Shown here one piece after another: positions 37,390 through 46,169 of a DNA stretch of 52,975 nt (its first letter is position 1; each line of letters opens with the position of its first letter). The position numbers and the translations under genes were made by a program. The stretch is from SAR86 cluster bacterium (lineage in GTDB: Bacteria; Pseudomonadota; Gammaproteobacteria; Pseudomonadales; Pseudohongiellaceae), in the NCBI GenBank assembly GCA_002401885.1, contig NVUL01000003.1:32447-85421 (forward strand), in the 5' to 3' direction. The notes beneath the pieces were generated by a model that was given only the letters and a program-made list of their open reading frames with translations, was not told the DNA's origin and did not search any database.

Positions 37390-37941
37390 ATGGAGCTCTC
37401 TATAGCCAACGACATCTTGGTGGGTGCTCAAATCTTGGAGTCGCCCAATCAGGATGCCAGGCCTGACAACACCGATATCGAGTTGTTGGTGATTCACAAT
37501 ATTAGTCTCCCTCCAGGCGAGTTCGGCGCGCCTGCTATTAAGCAATTCTTCTGCAACGAACTTGATAGCGAATCGCATCCTTTCTTTAGAGAAATAGTAG
37601 ATCTCAAGGTATCAGCTCATCTGCTGATCGATCGAGGGGGTCGGCTCACACAGTTCGTTCCTTTCAGTAATCGAGCTTGGCATGCGGGAGAGTCACTTTT
37701 CTGCGAGAGGAGCAACTGCAATGATTACTCCATAGGCATTGAGCTAGAGGGTACTGATTTCGAGTCATTTACCGATAGTCAGTACACTAGCCTCGCCAAT
37801 GTGACTAAACTATTGCTGAGCACATACCCGAAGATGAGCGGCGACAAGATTGTCGGGCATAGCGATATAGCACCGGGTAGAAAGACCGACCCCGGTCCCT
37901 GTTTTGACTGGGCCAAATATAAGCAATCGCTGTCGGCTTGA
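37390..37941 (+). CDS. ampD: 1,6-anhydro-N-acetylmuramyl-L-alanine amidase AmpD
   Basis: Cytoplasmic zinc amidase that removes the peptide from anhydro-muropeptides during cell-wall recycling, so lowering the AmpR inducer. LLVIHNISLPP carries the first His ligand. WHAGESLFCERSNCNDYSIGIELEG (given here as family features W, H, E) and GHSDIAPGRKTDPGPCFDW supply the other ligands. I chose ATG 37390, giving 183 aa, the E. coli AmpD length; a TTG at 37339 would add 17 residues. ampE follows 67 bases later. Confidence 0.95.
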   Translation: MELSIANDILVGAQILESPNQDARPDNTDIELLVIHNISLPPGEFGAPAIKQFFCNELDSESHPFFREIVDLKVSAHLLIDRGGRLTQFVPFSNRAWHAGESLFCERSNCNDYSIGIELEGTDFESFTDSQYTSLANVTKLLLSTYPKMSGDKIVGHSDIAPGRKTDPGPCFDWAKYKQSLSA

Positions 37942-38008
37942 GTGGTTGGCTGGTCGTTAGCAGCAATGGAAAGTGCATGAGTCGAAATGCACATGAAGAA
38001 GGATTCGA

Positions 38009-38926
38009 ATGAAATTTTTAGTGATTCTAATTTGTTTGATGGTTAATTATCTCTGGCTCAAGGACTTTGATCGCTTCAATGATGGCTGGTTCTTCAGGTT
38101 CAGATGCCGGGTTGAAGACTGGGCTTCAAATTTCGTGGATAAAATCCCCCTCGGCTGGCTTGCAGCCTTCGTTCTCATCTATGCGCTTCCTCTGGCCTCA
38201 CTCACTCTGATCTTGTTCATTGCCGCAGACAGTGTCTTTGGGCTTGCCACTATGATGGTGCATATTTTGGTCCTGCTCGTTGCTTTCGACCGAACGCAAC
38301 CAGGGCAACTTGCGAAGGACTTTCTCGAGAAGTTTAGAGGAGGCGACATGGAAGCTTGCATCGATTTCCTCAAGCAGGAATTCCGCGCAACGAGCTTGCC
38401 GAATGCCGATGACAAGGATGGGGTTGGTAAGTATTTCAGTAAACAGCTTACTTACCGCAGCTTTGAGAAGATGTTCGTTATGTTCTTTTGGTATATGTGC
38501 ACAGGCCCCCTAGGGATCTTGTTCTCATATATTAGCTACCAGCTACGCGATAGCCACAGGGAGCAGCAGCTGCAGAAGCAGGTCGATTTTATTACTTTGG
38601 CAATTCAGGCATTGGAATGGATTCCGCTTCGACTGCTTGCGCTCACTTTCTCATTGGCTGGAAATTTCGTGCAGTGTTTCGAGAATGTTCGCGCCTCATT
38701 CTGGCGCTTTAGCATTGAGACGAATAATGCAGACCTCCTCTATGGGTATGCTGGCTGTGCAGCATCTGGCATGGTGATAAATAGCGCCGCTGAAGAGGAC
38801 TTCGAGGCTGAGGCAGAGGCTCAGGATAGAGAGTCTGCGGAGATTCAGGCCATCTTGGGCTTGCTGGAGCGGAGTCAAGCTATCTGGATAAGCGTGCTTG
38901 CCCTAATAACTATTGTTGGCTTATAA
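38009..38926 (+). CDS. ampE: AmpE family inner-membrane protein
   Basis: Polytopic membrane protein of 305 aa encoded after ampD, as in enterobacteria and Pseudomonas. It has hydrophobic segments at about 1-14, 50-72, 76-95, 155-175, 205-222 and 285-305. FDRTQPGQLAKDF and YRSFEKMFVMFFWYMCTGPLG match the AmpE/CobD-like pattern. Its biochemical role is not firmly known; a sensory or modulating role in beta-lactamase induction has been proposed for the family. Confidence 0.9.
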   Translation: MKFLVILICLMVNYLWLKDFDRFNDGWFFRFRCRVEDWASNFVDKIPLGWLAAFVLIYALPLASLTLILFIAADSVFGLATMMVHILVLLVAFDRTQPGQLAKDFLEKFRGGDMEACIDFLKQEFRATSLPNADDKDGVGKYFSKQLTYRSFEKMFVMFFWYMCTGPLGILFSYISYQLRDSHREQQLQKQVDFITLAIQALEWIPLRLLALTFSLAGNFVQCFENVRASFWRFSIETNNADLLYGYAGCAASGMVINSAAEEDFEAEAEAQDRESAEIQAILGLLERSQAIWISVLALITIVGL

Positions 38927-39271
38927 CGCGATGCTAGAAAGAATCATTCTGTCTCAGGACTGCAATTTAGTAAATTAATTACTTGAGTAAGTCAGGGGGG
39001 ATTGTAGTATTTCGTTCTTTTGGCTTCGCTTGCTCGGATGCCAGCCCTAGGTTTGTGACCAATATTTTTCCTAAGCTATTAATAACTAATAGAAAATTAG
39101 CGCTGGAATGGGAGCGTAATAGCTGAAAGCATCTTGTAGTAATACTACACAGCAGGGCAATCCTAAATAGAAAAACACGGGAATTTGGGTTAGAATTACG
39201 CCCGCTTTGTAATTTATTTACACAAACTAGACGAGCGCCTAGGCTCGCGATGGATGCGGAATTTATAGAAC
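38927..39271. other. ampE-aceE intergenic region
   Basis: A 345-base AT-rich leader for aceE with no credible gene on the + strand. A 146-codon minus-strand frame crosses it into aceE and is treated as chance. It contains the palindrome at 39135-39149 and a -10-like TAGAAT at 39191-39196 with a poor -35. Confidence 0.6.
39135..39149. promoter_or_regulatory. FadR/PdhR-type (GntR) operator-like palindrome
   Basis: TGTAGT-AAT-ACTACA is a perfect inverted repeat and matches TNGT-N3-ACNA, the core bound by the FadR subfamily of GntR regulators, which includes PdhR. A related half TTGTAGTA lies at 39002-39009. The site is about 123 bases before aceE and 42 before a -10-like hexamer. The regulator itself is not in the window. 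Confidence 0.5.
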
Positions 39272-41956
39272 ATGACTCAGCAAAATGACGGAAATCCAGA
39301 AGAAACCAAAGAATGGCTAGAGGCCTTTCATTCGGTGGTAGATGAAGAGGGCATCGATAGAGCCCAGTACCTGTTAGATCGCCTCGCAGATCAGGCGAGC
39401 ATTGAAGGTGTTGTAGCATCTGCGGGTTCGGTCAACACTCCATACCGCAACACTATATCTCCTACTAATGAAGAACGTATGCCGGGTGATATGTTCATGG
39501 AGAGGGAGATTCGCGGCATTATTCGCTGGAACGCTCTCGCCATGGTAATGCGAGCCAACGAACGCGATCCCGGTATCGGGGGGCACATCTCCACTTTCTC
39601 CTCCGCGGCTACGCTCTATGATGTGGGTTTTAACTATTTTTTTCGTGGCCCGAATGAGGAAAACGAAGGCGACCTCATCTATTTTCAGGGACATTCATCT
39701 CCGGGTATTTATGCGCGTTCCTATTTAGAAGGACGCATGGATGAAGCCAAGCTCGATAGATTTAGACAGGAAGTAAACGGCGATGGTCTGTCTTCCTATC
39801 CACACCCTTGGTTAATGCCTGACTACTGGCAATTCCCTACAGTATCCATGGGCTTAGGCCCTATTACGGCTATCTATCAGGCGCACGTTCTGAAATATCT
39901 CACTAGCCGTAAGCTTGTGGACAACAGCAACCGCAAGATTTGGGCATTTCTTGGTGATGGTGAGACGGATGAGCCAGAATCACTCGGTGCTATCAGCAAG
40001 GCTGGACGGGAGAAGCTTGACAATCTAATTTTTGTTATCAACTGTAATTTACAGCGACTTGATGGCCCTGTGCGCGGTAATGGAAAGATCATTCAAGAGC
40101 TTGAAGGTGTATTCCGCGGTGCTGGATGGAATGTGATTAAGGTGGTTTGGGGGAGGCACTGGGATAAGCTTTTACATGCGGATAAGGACGGCATACTCCA
40201 GGCCCGCATGGATGAGGTGGTTGATGGTGAATACCAAAACTACGTTAGCCGTGGAGGAGCCTATACGCGAGAGCACTTCTTCGGGAAAAGCCCTGAGCTA
40301 CTGAAGATGGTGGAACACCTCTCCGACGATGACATCATGGCTCTAAATCGTGGAGGCCATGACCCATACAAGGTATATGCCGCCTATGCAGAGGCTGTGC
40401 AGAACAATGGCAAGCCAACGGTCATCCTTGCGAAGACAGTTAAAGGATACGCCTTCGGCGATACCGCAGAGGCACAGAACGATACGCACTCGGTGAAGAA
40501 ACTCGACATCGAGGGTTTGAAGAAATTTAGAAACCGTTTCGGCATTCCTATCAAAGACAAGGATCTCGAGTCGGTTCCCTACTATAGACCAGCAGAAGAC
40601 AGTCTTGAGCTTACCTATATGCGCCAGATGCGCAGCGAGTTAGGTGGGCCTGTTCCACAGCGTCGCGTGGAAACAATACCGCTTGAAATTCCGGGCATGA
40701 GTGCGTTCGAGAATCAAACAAAGAGTAGCGGTGACAGAGAGCTCTCCACCACTATGGCATTCGTGCGCATGCTCGCGGCTCTATCCAGAGATAAGGAAGT
40801 AGGTAAACGTGTTGTGCCTATAGTTCCTGACGAGGCGCGCACCTTCGGAATGGAGGGTATGTTTCGCCAGATGGGCATCTATTCTTCCGTCGGCCAGTTA
40901 TACGATCCTGAGGATTCCAATCAGGTGATGTATTACCGCGAAGACAAAGAGGGGCAGATGTTGGAAGAAGGTATCACTGAATCAGGCGCGTTCTCCGCGT
41001 GGCTGGCAGCTGCAACTTCTTATAGCGTTAGCAACTATCCTCTCATACCCTTCTATATTTACTATTCGATGTTTGGTTTTCAGAGAGTGGGCGATCTGTG
41101 TTGGGCCGCGGGCGATTCTCAGGCGCGCGGTTTCTTGATCGGTGCTACCGCCGGTCGCACGACACTCAACGGTGAAGGCTTGCAGCACCAGGATGGTCAC
41201 AGTCATATCCTGGCCTCCACGATTCCCAACTGTGTCTCCTACGACCCAGCCTATGCTTATGAGCTTGCAGTTATTGTTCAGGATGGCTTGCGTAGAATGT
41301 ACAAGGAGATGGAATCCGTCTTCTACTACATCACCACTATGAATGAAAACTATCAACAGCCCGAGCTGCCGAAGGGCGCCGAAGAGGGCATCATCAAGGG
41401 CATGTACCTGCTCGAAGACGGAAGTAGCAAAGCCTATAAGACAGCGAAGCCGAAATCAGATCAGCGGCTGCGATTGCTCGGCAGTGGCACTATCCTGCTT
41501 GAAGTCAGGAAGGCCGCCGAGGTGTTACGTTCAGACTACGGCATATCGGTTGATGTGTGGAGCGTGACTAGCTTCAATGAGTTGCGTAAAGAGGCACTAG
41601 CCGTGACGCGCGAGAATATGTTGAATCCAAGCAAGAAGGCGAAGATTCCGTACGTGACCGAAATGCTTTCAATGCAGAAGGGGCCGATTGTCTCAGCGAC
41701 GGATCATATGAAGGCGCATTCCGATCAGGTTCGAGAGTTCGTTCCTGAAACTTTTAGAGTCTTGGGCACAGATGGATTTGGTCGCAGCGACAGTCGCGAG
41801 CAGCTTCGACATTTCTTTGAGGTCGATTGTAAATTCATCGTGCTGGCTGCGTTGACAGAGTTGAAGGCAGTGGGCGTAGTTACTGCGAAGCAGATTACCG
41901 TTCACATGAAGAGTAGCGGGATAGATCAGGATAAGCCAAATCCGCTCGCGCAGTAA
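39272..41956 (+). CDS. aceE: Pyruvate dehydrogenase E1 component (homodimeric) AceE
   Basis: Thiamine-diphosphate enzyme that decarboxylates pyruvate and acetylates the E2 lipoyl group. At 894 aa it is the long homodimeric type of Gammaproteobacteria. The ThDP motif appears as FLGDGETDEPESLGAI followed by NLIFVINCNLQRLDGPVRGN (shown in part). FRQMGIYSSVGQLYDPED and QHQDGHSHILASTIPNC are further E1 hallmarks. GGAA lies about 12 bases before the ATG. aceF follows 42 bases later. Confidence 0.98.
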   Translation: MTQQNDGNPEETKEWLEAFHSVVDEEGIDRAQYLLDRLADQASIEGVVASAGSVNTPYRNTISPTNEERMPGDMFMEREIRGIIRWNALAMVMRANERDPGIGGHISTFSSAATLYDVGFNYFFRGPNEENEGDLIYFQGHSSPGIYARSYLEGRMDEAKLDRFRQEVNGDGLSSYPHPWLMPDYWQFPTVSMGLGPITAIYQAHVLKYLTSRKLVDNSNRKIWAFLGDGETDEPESLGAISKAGREKLDNLIFVINCNLQRLDGPVRGNGKIIQELEGVFRGAGWNVIKVVWGRHWDKLLHADKDGILQARMDEVVDGEYQNYVSRGGAYTREHFFGKSPELLKMVEHLSDDDIMALNRGGHDPYKVYAAYAEAVQNNGKPTVILAKTVKGYAFGDTAEAQNDTHSVKKLDIEGLKKFRNRFGIPIKDKDLESVPYYRPAEDSLELTYMRQMRSELGGPVPQRRVETIPLEIPGMSAFENQTKSSGDRELSTTMAFVRMLAALSRDKEVGKRVVPIVPDEARTFGMEGMFRQMGIYSSVGQLYDPEDSNQVMYYREDKEGQMLEEGITESGAFSAWLAAATSYSVSNYPLIPFYIYYSMFGFQRVGDLCWAAGDSQARGFLIGATAGRTTLNGEGLQHQDGHSHILASTIPNCVSYDPAYAYELAVIVQDGLRRMYKEMESVFYYITTMNENYQQPELPKGAEEGIIKGMYLLEDGSSKAYKTAKPKSDQRLRLLGSGTILLEVRKAAEVLRSDYGISVDVWSVTSFNELRKEALAVTRENMLNPSKKAKIPYVTEMLSMQKGPIVSATDHMKAHSDQVREFVPETFRVLGTDGFGRSDSREQLRHFFEVDCKFIVLAALTELKAVGVVTAKQITVHMKSSGIDQDKPNPLAQ

Positions 41957-41998
41957 TCGAACCAGAATAGAATTGATAACATTCAGGAGCAGTTACCG

Positions 41999-43627
41999 GT
42001 GTCAATTGAGAAACTAAAAGTTCCAGATCTGGGTGACGCCAGTGAAGTAGAAGTAATCGAGTTGCTTGTTTCAGTTGGGCAATCTGTGGAAGAGAACGAT
42101 TCGCTTTTGGTTTTGGAAAGCGATAAAGCTGCCATGGAAATTCCAGCGCCGATGGCTGGCGTGGTGAAAAGCATCTCTGTGAACCTAGGTGATCAGGTTA
42201 GCACTGGTAGTGAAATGCTCTCCCTAGAGGTTGCTGAAAGCAACAGTCAAGAATCCGCCCCAGTAGAAGAGCCAAAGGCTGCTGCAGAAACACCCACCGC
42301 TGAGCCTGCTGTAGTTGAAGAGACTACTTCGGCTCCGGTAGCGGCTTCTAGCCCAACATCTCAGACTATCGAAATCCCAGACTTGGGCAGCGATGACGAA
42401 GTTGAGATTATTGAAATCCATATTAAAGAGAAGGATACAATCGAAGTCGATGATGTGTTAATCACACTCGAGTCCGATAAGGCAGCTATGGACGTGCCGG
42501 CACCTTATGCAGGCGTCATAGAATCATTGTTAGTTGCGGTCGGCGACAAAGTTAAGACTGGCTCGCAGATTGCGAAAGTTTTGGCGACCGCACCTGTGGC
42601 TCAACAAGAGGCAGCGCAGCCAGTTGAGACAGCCGCAGCAAGCAAGCTTGTACAGGAAGAAGCGAAGCCCGCGCCTGTTCTGCAGCAAGCAGCGGCAGCA
42701 CCTCAATCTACTGGGCTAGGGAATGAGCCTTCCAAGAAAGTCTACGCTGGCCCTGCGGTGCGGAAAATGGCTAGAGAGCTAGGCGTCGATCTTGGGCAGG
42801 TTAAGGGCAGCGGTGCGAAATCTCGAATCCTCAAAGAGGATGTGCAGGCATTTGTTAAGAGTAGAATCAATGCTCCTGCGGGCCAGGGCGTTTCGCTCGC
42901 TACCATTCCAGACATAGATTTCAGTAAATTTGGTGAAGTAGAACAAGTCCAGCGAAGCAAGCTACACAAGCTCACCGCGGTGAAAATGCACCGCGACTGG
43001 AGCTCTGTTCCACAAGTCGCTCAGTTTAACGAGGTCGATGTAACCGACCTCGAAGAATTCAGAGCGGGATTGAAGCCAGAGGCGGAGCGTCGCGGTACGA
43101 AATTAACATTCTTGCCATTTTTGCTAAAAGCTTGTGCGAAAGCATTGTTGGAATACCCTCAATTCAATGTTTCACTGCATTCCTCCGGTGAATACGTCAT
43201 CCAGAAGAAGTACGTACATATTGGCATGGCCGTTGCGACCGAAGCGGGGCTCGTTGTGCCCGTTATTAGGAATGTCGATCAGAAGACGATCTGGCAATTG
43301 GCGGACGAAGTTATCGAGCTATCTAACAAGGCGAAGAGCCGAAAGCTTAAACCTGAAGAGATGCAGGGAGGGTGTTTCACCATTTCCAGCCTAGGTGCAA
43401 TCGGTGGCACGGGATTTATTCCGATCGTCAACGCACCTGAAGTAGCAATCCTGGGTGTCGCAAGAACAGATATTAAGCCTGTTTATATCGGGGGTGAATT
43501 CATTCCTCGAAAAGTCCTGCCGATTACGCTGACGTATGACCATAAAGCAGTCAATGGTGTAGACGGCGGATTGTTTGCTACTTATTTAGGCAAGCTGCTT
43601 GGCGATGTTAGACATCTGGCGCTATAG
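41999..43627 (+). CDS. aceF: Dihydrolipoyl acetyltransferase (PDH E2) AceF, two lipoyl domains
   Basis: Core of the pyruvate dehydrogenase complex. Two lipoyl domains, about residues 1-78 and 122-196, each carry the modified Lys in ESDKAAME or ESDKAAMD. Ala/Pro/Glu-rich linkers separate them. The E1/E3-binding domain (about 243-282) has YAGPAVRKMARELGVD and VKGSGAKSRILKEDV. The catalytic domain ends with YDHKAVNGVDGG, carrying the active His and Asp. Start is GTG 41999 with AGGAG about ten bases upstream. Length 542 aa. No lpd (E3) gene follows, so E3 must be elsewhere. Confidence 0.97.
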   Translation: MSIEKLKVPDLGDASEVEVIELLVSVGQSVEENDSLLVLESDKAAMEIPAPMAGVVKSISVNLGDQVSTGSEMLSLEVAESNSQESAPVEEPKAAAETPTAEPAVVEETTSAPVAASSPTSQTIEIPDLGSDDEVEIIEIHIKEKDTIEVDDVLITLESDKAAMDVPAPYAGVIESLLVAVGDKVKTGSQIAKVLATAPVAQQEAAQPVETAAASKLVQEEAKPAPVLQQAAAAPQSTGLGNEPSKKVYAGPAVRKMARELGVDLGQVKGSGAKSRILKEDVQAFVKSRINAPAGQGVSLATIPDIDFSKFGEVEQVQRSKLHKLTAVKMHRDWSSVPQVAQFNEVDVTDLEEFRAGLKPEAERRGTKLTFLPFLLKACAKALLEYPQFNVSLHSSGEYVIQKKYVHIGMAVATEAGLVVPVIRNVDQKTIWQLADEVIELSNKAKSRKLKPEEMQGGCFTISSLGAIGGTGFIPIVNAPEVAILGVARTDIKPVYIGGEFIPRKVLPITLTYDHKAVNGVDGGLFATYLGKLLGDVRHLAL

Positions 43628-43667
43628 CTTATAACTGGCTGAGAATAATCTAGTTAGCCCAAAGAAA

Positions 43668-44435
43668 TCACGTTGGGTAGAAAAGTCTGTGTTTACCGCT
43701 GCTAACAGACTTGATGGGGCAACCATAGGCGTGGCTTAAGTTCTTTTCGGTCAGGACATCGACACTTCTTCCAACTAACGACTCACCACCCTCCAGCAAT
43801 AAGATTACGTTCTCACAAAACCTGAATGCGAGGTTGATGTCGTGCGTTGCCATGATCAAACTGGCAGAGGTCTCGGCAACTTTATTCGTAAGCACCGATA
43901 GTAGCTTGACCTGAAAAGCGACATCCAAATGATTGCTCGGCTCGTCTAGTAAGAAAAGCTGCGGCGTCTGAGCGAGCAGCATGGCCAGAGCCAGTCTCTG
44001 AAGTTCACCCCCAGATAGCGTGTCTACGGCGCGTTCTTTTAATTGATCCAAGTCGAAGGCAGCTAAGGCACTTTCGGCGATCTCAATGTCTTTCTGATCG
44101 TCCCACAGCAGAGACTGAGTGTGTGGGTGGCGCCCGAGCATTACCGTTTCGAAAACTGTTGCCGGCAGTGCTTCGATGCCTTGCTGAAACAGTATGCCAA
44201 CTTTACTCGCGAGCTCCCTCTGCTTTAGATCATAGACGCTGTTTCCATCTAACTGAATGCTGCCCTGATCTGCGTGTCGCTGTCCTATTAGGGCGTGCAA
44301 TAAAGTGGTTTTACCGGCGCCATTTTTTCCTAGCAATCCCCAGCGCTCATTTTCTCCAATCTGTACACTCAGATCGTGGCAAAGAATCTTGTTCTCAATC
44401 TGAAGGCTTAGAGACTGGATTTTCAGGTTCGCCAT
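43668..44435 (-). CDS. Cobalamin/siderophore-type ABC transporter ATPase (BtuD-like)
   Basis: ATP-binding subunit of 255 aa for the FecCD-type permease encoded immediately upstream. Walker A is LLGKNGAGKTTLLHALIG (about residue 35), the signature is TLSGGELQRLALA, and Walker B is LFLLDEPSNHLD. The switch His is in IMATHDINLAF. It begins one base after the permease stop, so both are made together. The substrate (cobalamin, heme or Fe-siderophore) cannot be set from sequence; BtuD is the best guess. Confidence 0.85.
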   Translation of the reverse strand: MANLKIQSLSLQIENKILCHDLSVQIGENERWGLLGKNGAGKTTLLHALIGQRHADQGSIQLDGNSVYDLKQRELASKVGILFQQGIEALPATVFETVMLGRHPHTQSLLWDDQKDIEIAESALAAFDLDQLKERAVDTLSGGELQRLALAMLLAQTPQLFLLDEPSNHLDVAFQVKLLSVLTNKVAETSASLIMATHDINLAFRFCENVILLLEGGESLVGRSVDVLTEKNLSHAYGCPIKSVSSGKHRLFYPT

Positions 44436-44436
44436 G

Positions 44437-45417
44437 CTATTTCCGAATTGTAGATCTTAGAATCAGGATAAAGGCAGGCACACCGATGACTGCGGTAACC
44501 ACGCCAACGGGAAGCTGCTGTGGGGCTATTAATGTTCGAGCCAGACTATCTGCCAGAACGAGAAAACTTCCCCCAAGCAAGACACAGGAGGGTATGAGTA
44601 TGCGGTGGTCGCGTGCGCCCACTAGTCGCAGCATGTGTGGAATTATAAGGCCAACGAATCCGACAGACCCTGCGATCGTTACGGCAGTCGCTGTAAACAC
44701 TGATGCGGAAAAGAATAACAAGAGCCGCAGTGACTGCACATTGACTCCCAAACTTACGGCCAATAACTCACCCCTTATGAGTACATTCAATGAGCGGCTG
44801 ACAGCAAGGCCGCCAACTAGGCCTATAAGCAATAGCAGATAGTGAGCAGGATTGACGCTACTCTGGCTCAGGTCCCCCATCAGCCAAAATAGCATGCTCT
44901 GCACGTTATTGGTGGAGCTCGTGGTGAGCAGGATATTGATTACGGCACCCCAGCCTGCAGAAACTACCACGCCTGTGAGTAGCAGCCTTGTCACTGACCA
45001 GTTGCCGAATTTGTTGGCGATTCCGAAGACCAGGAATATGGAGAATAGGGCGCCAGCGAAGGCGGCGTTCGATAGCCAAAACCCTGTCGCTCCAACGAGT
45101 ATCGCCGAAAGCGCTCCGACTGCGGCGCCACCAGAAATGCCTAAGATGTAGGGGTCGGCGAGCGGGTTGCGTAGCAGCACTTGCATGATCGCGCCGGCAA
45201 GCGCTAGCAAACCGCCGGTCACGAACGCAGCCAGCGTTCGGGGTACGCGAATCTCTTGCAGCACCTGCGAGTTGAGGCTAGGTTCCGACGAAAATATACT
45301 CTCTGCCAACTGCGCCACTGTTATATCGACGCTACCACTAAGCAGTGAGAAAGCGATGCTAGCCACGGAGAAAACTGTTAGCGATATCAGTAGTAGTATC
45401 TGCTTCTGAGCGATCAA
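44437..45417 (-). CDS. FecCD-family ABC permease (BtuC-like)
   Basis: Polytopic permease of 326 aa with about ten hydrophobic segments, pairing with the ATPase at 43668. Family motifs are LRNPLADPYILGISGGAAVGAL, split across residues 83-104, and GFVGLIIPHMLRLVGARDHR, the ATPase-contacting loop. No periplasmic binding protein or TonB-dependent receptor lies next to it. No cobalamin riboswitch was seen upstream. Confidence 0.88.
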   Translation of the reverse strand: MIAQKQILLLISLTVFSVASIAFSLLSGSVDITVAQLAESIFSSEPSLNSQVLQEIRVPRTLAAFVTGGLLALAGAIMQVLLRNPLADPYILGISGGAAVGALSAILVGATGFWLSNAAFAGALFSIFLVFGIANKFGNWSVTRLLLTGVVVSAGWGAVINILLTTSSTNNVQSMLFWLMGDLSQSSVNPAHYLLLLIGLVGGLAVSRSLNVLIRGELLAVSLGVNVQSLRLLLFFSASVFTATAVTIAGSVGFVGLIIPHMLRLVGARDHRILIPSCVLLGGSFLVLADSLARTLIAPQQLPVGVVTAVIGVPAFILILRSTIRK

Positions 45418-45502
45418 AAGTGATTTCCTAAAGTTCTGTGGATGTGCGTACTGTTTTAGTGAAATAGCTGCGAAAATTCAGCATTATCGTGGCTTGGTCG
45501 AT

Positions 45503-45541
45503 CTTATCATTTAATGTGTTGCATTCACTATTAATGATAAG
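45503..45541. repeat. Inverted repeat between BtuC-like gene and yajQ
   Basis: CTTATCATT (45503-45511) and AATGATAAG (45533-45541) are exact reverse complements. AATG (45513-45516) and CATT (45522-45525) form an inner stem. The half-sites look loosely Fur-like, but the spacing does not fit a Fur box. It could be an operator pair or a leader hairpin for the divergent btuC-like and yajQ genes. Confidence 0.5.
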
Positions 45542-45639
45542 CTGCGTTTTAACCGAAGCCTTTGATTCGAGGCGGGTGCCATTTAACATTTACGATGCAG
45601 GTTGATTTTGTCTGCCGATAGATAGGAGTTGAGTAAGCG

Positions 45640-46125
45640 ATGCCTTCGTTCGATATAGTTTCAGAAGTTGATATGCATGAATTGAATAATGCTTTAGATC
45701 AGTCCAATCGAGAGGTGGGAACGCGTTTCGATTTCAAGGGAATCGATGCCTCGTTCGAGTTGAATAGCGATTCGGATATCAGCGTGGTTGCCGAGGCCGA
45801 CTTTCAAATCCAACAAATGTTAGAAATGCTGCGCTCGAAAATGGTAAAGCGTGGTATCGATATTAAGAGCCTTAAAGAAGGTGAGGTGCAATTGGTAGGT
45901 CAGAAGGCAAGTATGATCGTTACCGTACAGCAGGGCATCGAGGCAGACATAGCACGCAAGATTGTGAAGGCTGTCAAAGAGGCCAAGCTCAAAGTACAAA
46001 CGGCGATCCAAGGTGAGAAATTGCGAGTAACTGGCAAGAAGCGTGACGATCTTCAGCAGGTAATGGCCCTTCTCAAGGAGGGTAGTTTTGGCGTTCCATT
46101 GCAGTACGATAACTTTCGCGACTAG
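45640..46125 (+). CDS. yajQ: YajQ family nucleotide-binding protein
   Basis: Small (161 aa) cytoplasmic protein; Xanthomonas and Pseudomonas homologues bind cyclic-di-GMP. It opens MPSFDIVSEVDMHELNNALDQ, with REVGTRFDFKG and the ending GVPLQYDNFRD, all hallmarks. Two RNP-like alpha-beta domains are expected. AGGAG lies about 11 bases before the ATG. Confidence 0.95.
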   Translation: MPSFDIVSEVDMHELNNALDQSNREVGTRFDFKGIDASFELNSDSDISVVAEADFQIQQMLEMLRSKMVKRGIDIKSLKEGEVQLVGQKASMIVTVQQGIEADIARKIVKAVKEAKLKVQTAIQGEKLRVTGKKRDDLQQVMALLKEGSFGVPLQYDNFRD

Positions 46126-46169
46126 GCACTTCCTCAGTCTTGCGCCTTAGGGCGATCTAGGAATTAATT

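Noticed and set aside
38979-39419. 146-codon minus-strand frame over the aceE leader
   Set aside because: Overlaps the certain aceE start by about 150 bases, has no ribosome site and no recognisable motif.
44123-44842. 239-codon plus-strand frame opposite the BtuCD-like genes
   Set aside because: Spans two well-defined genes on the minus strand and shows no protein family pattern.
45503-45541. Fur box
   Set aside because: Half-sites resemble Fur hexamers but are separated by 21 bases instead of being contiguous.
45418-45639. Cobalamin riboswitch upstream of the BtuC-like gene
   Set aside because: No B12 box (GCCACTG) on the minus strand and no conserved riboswitch core seen.
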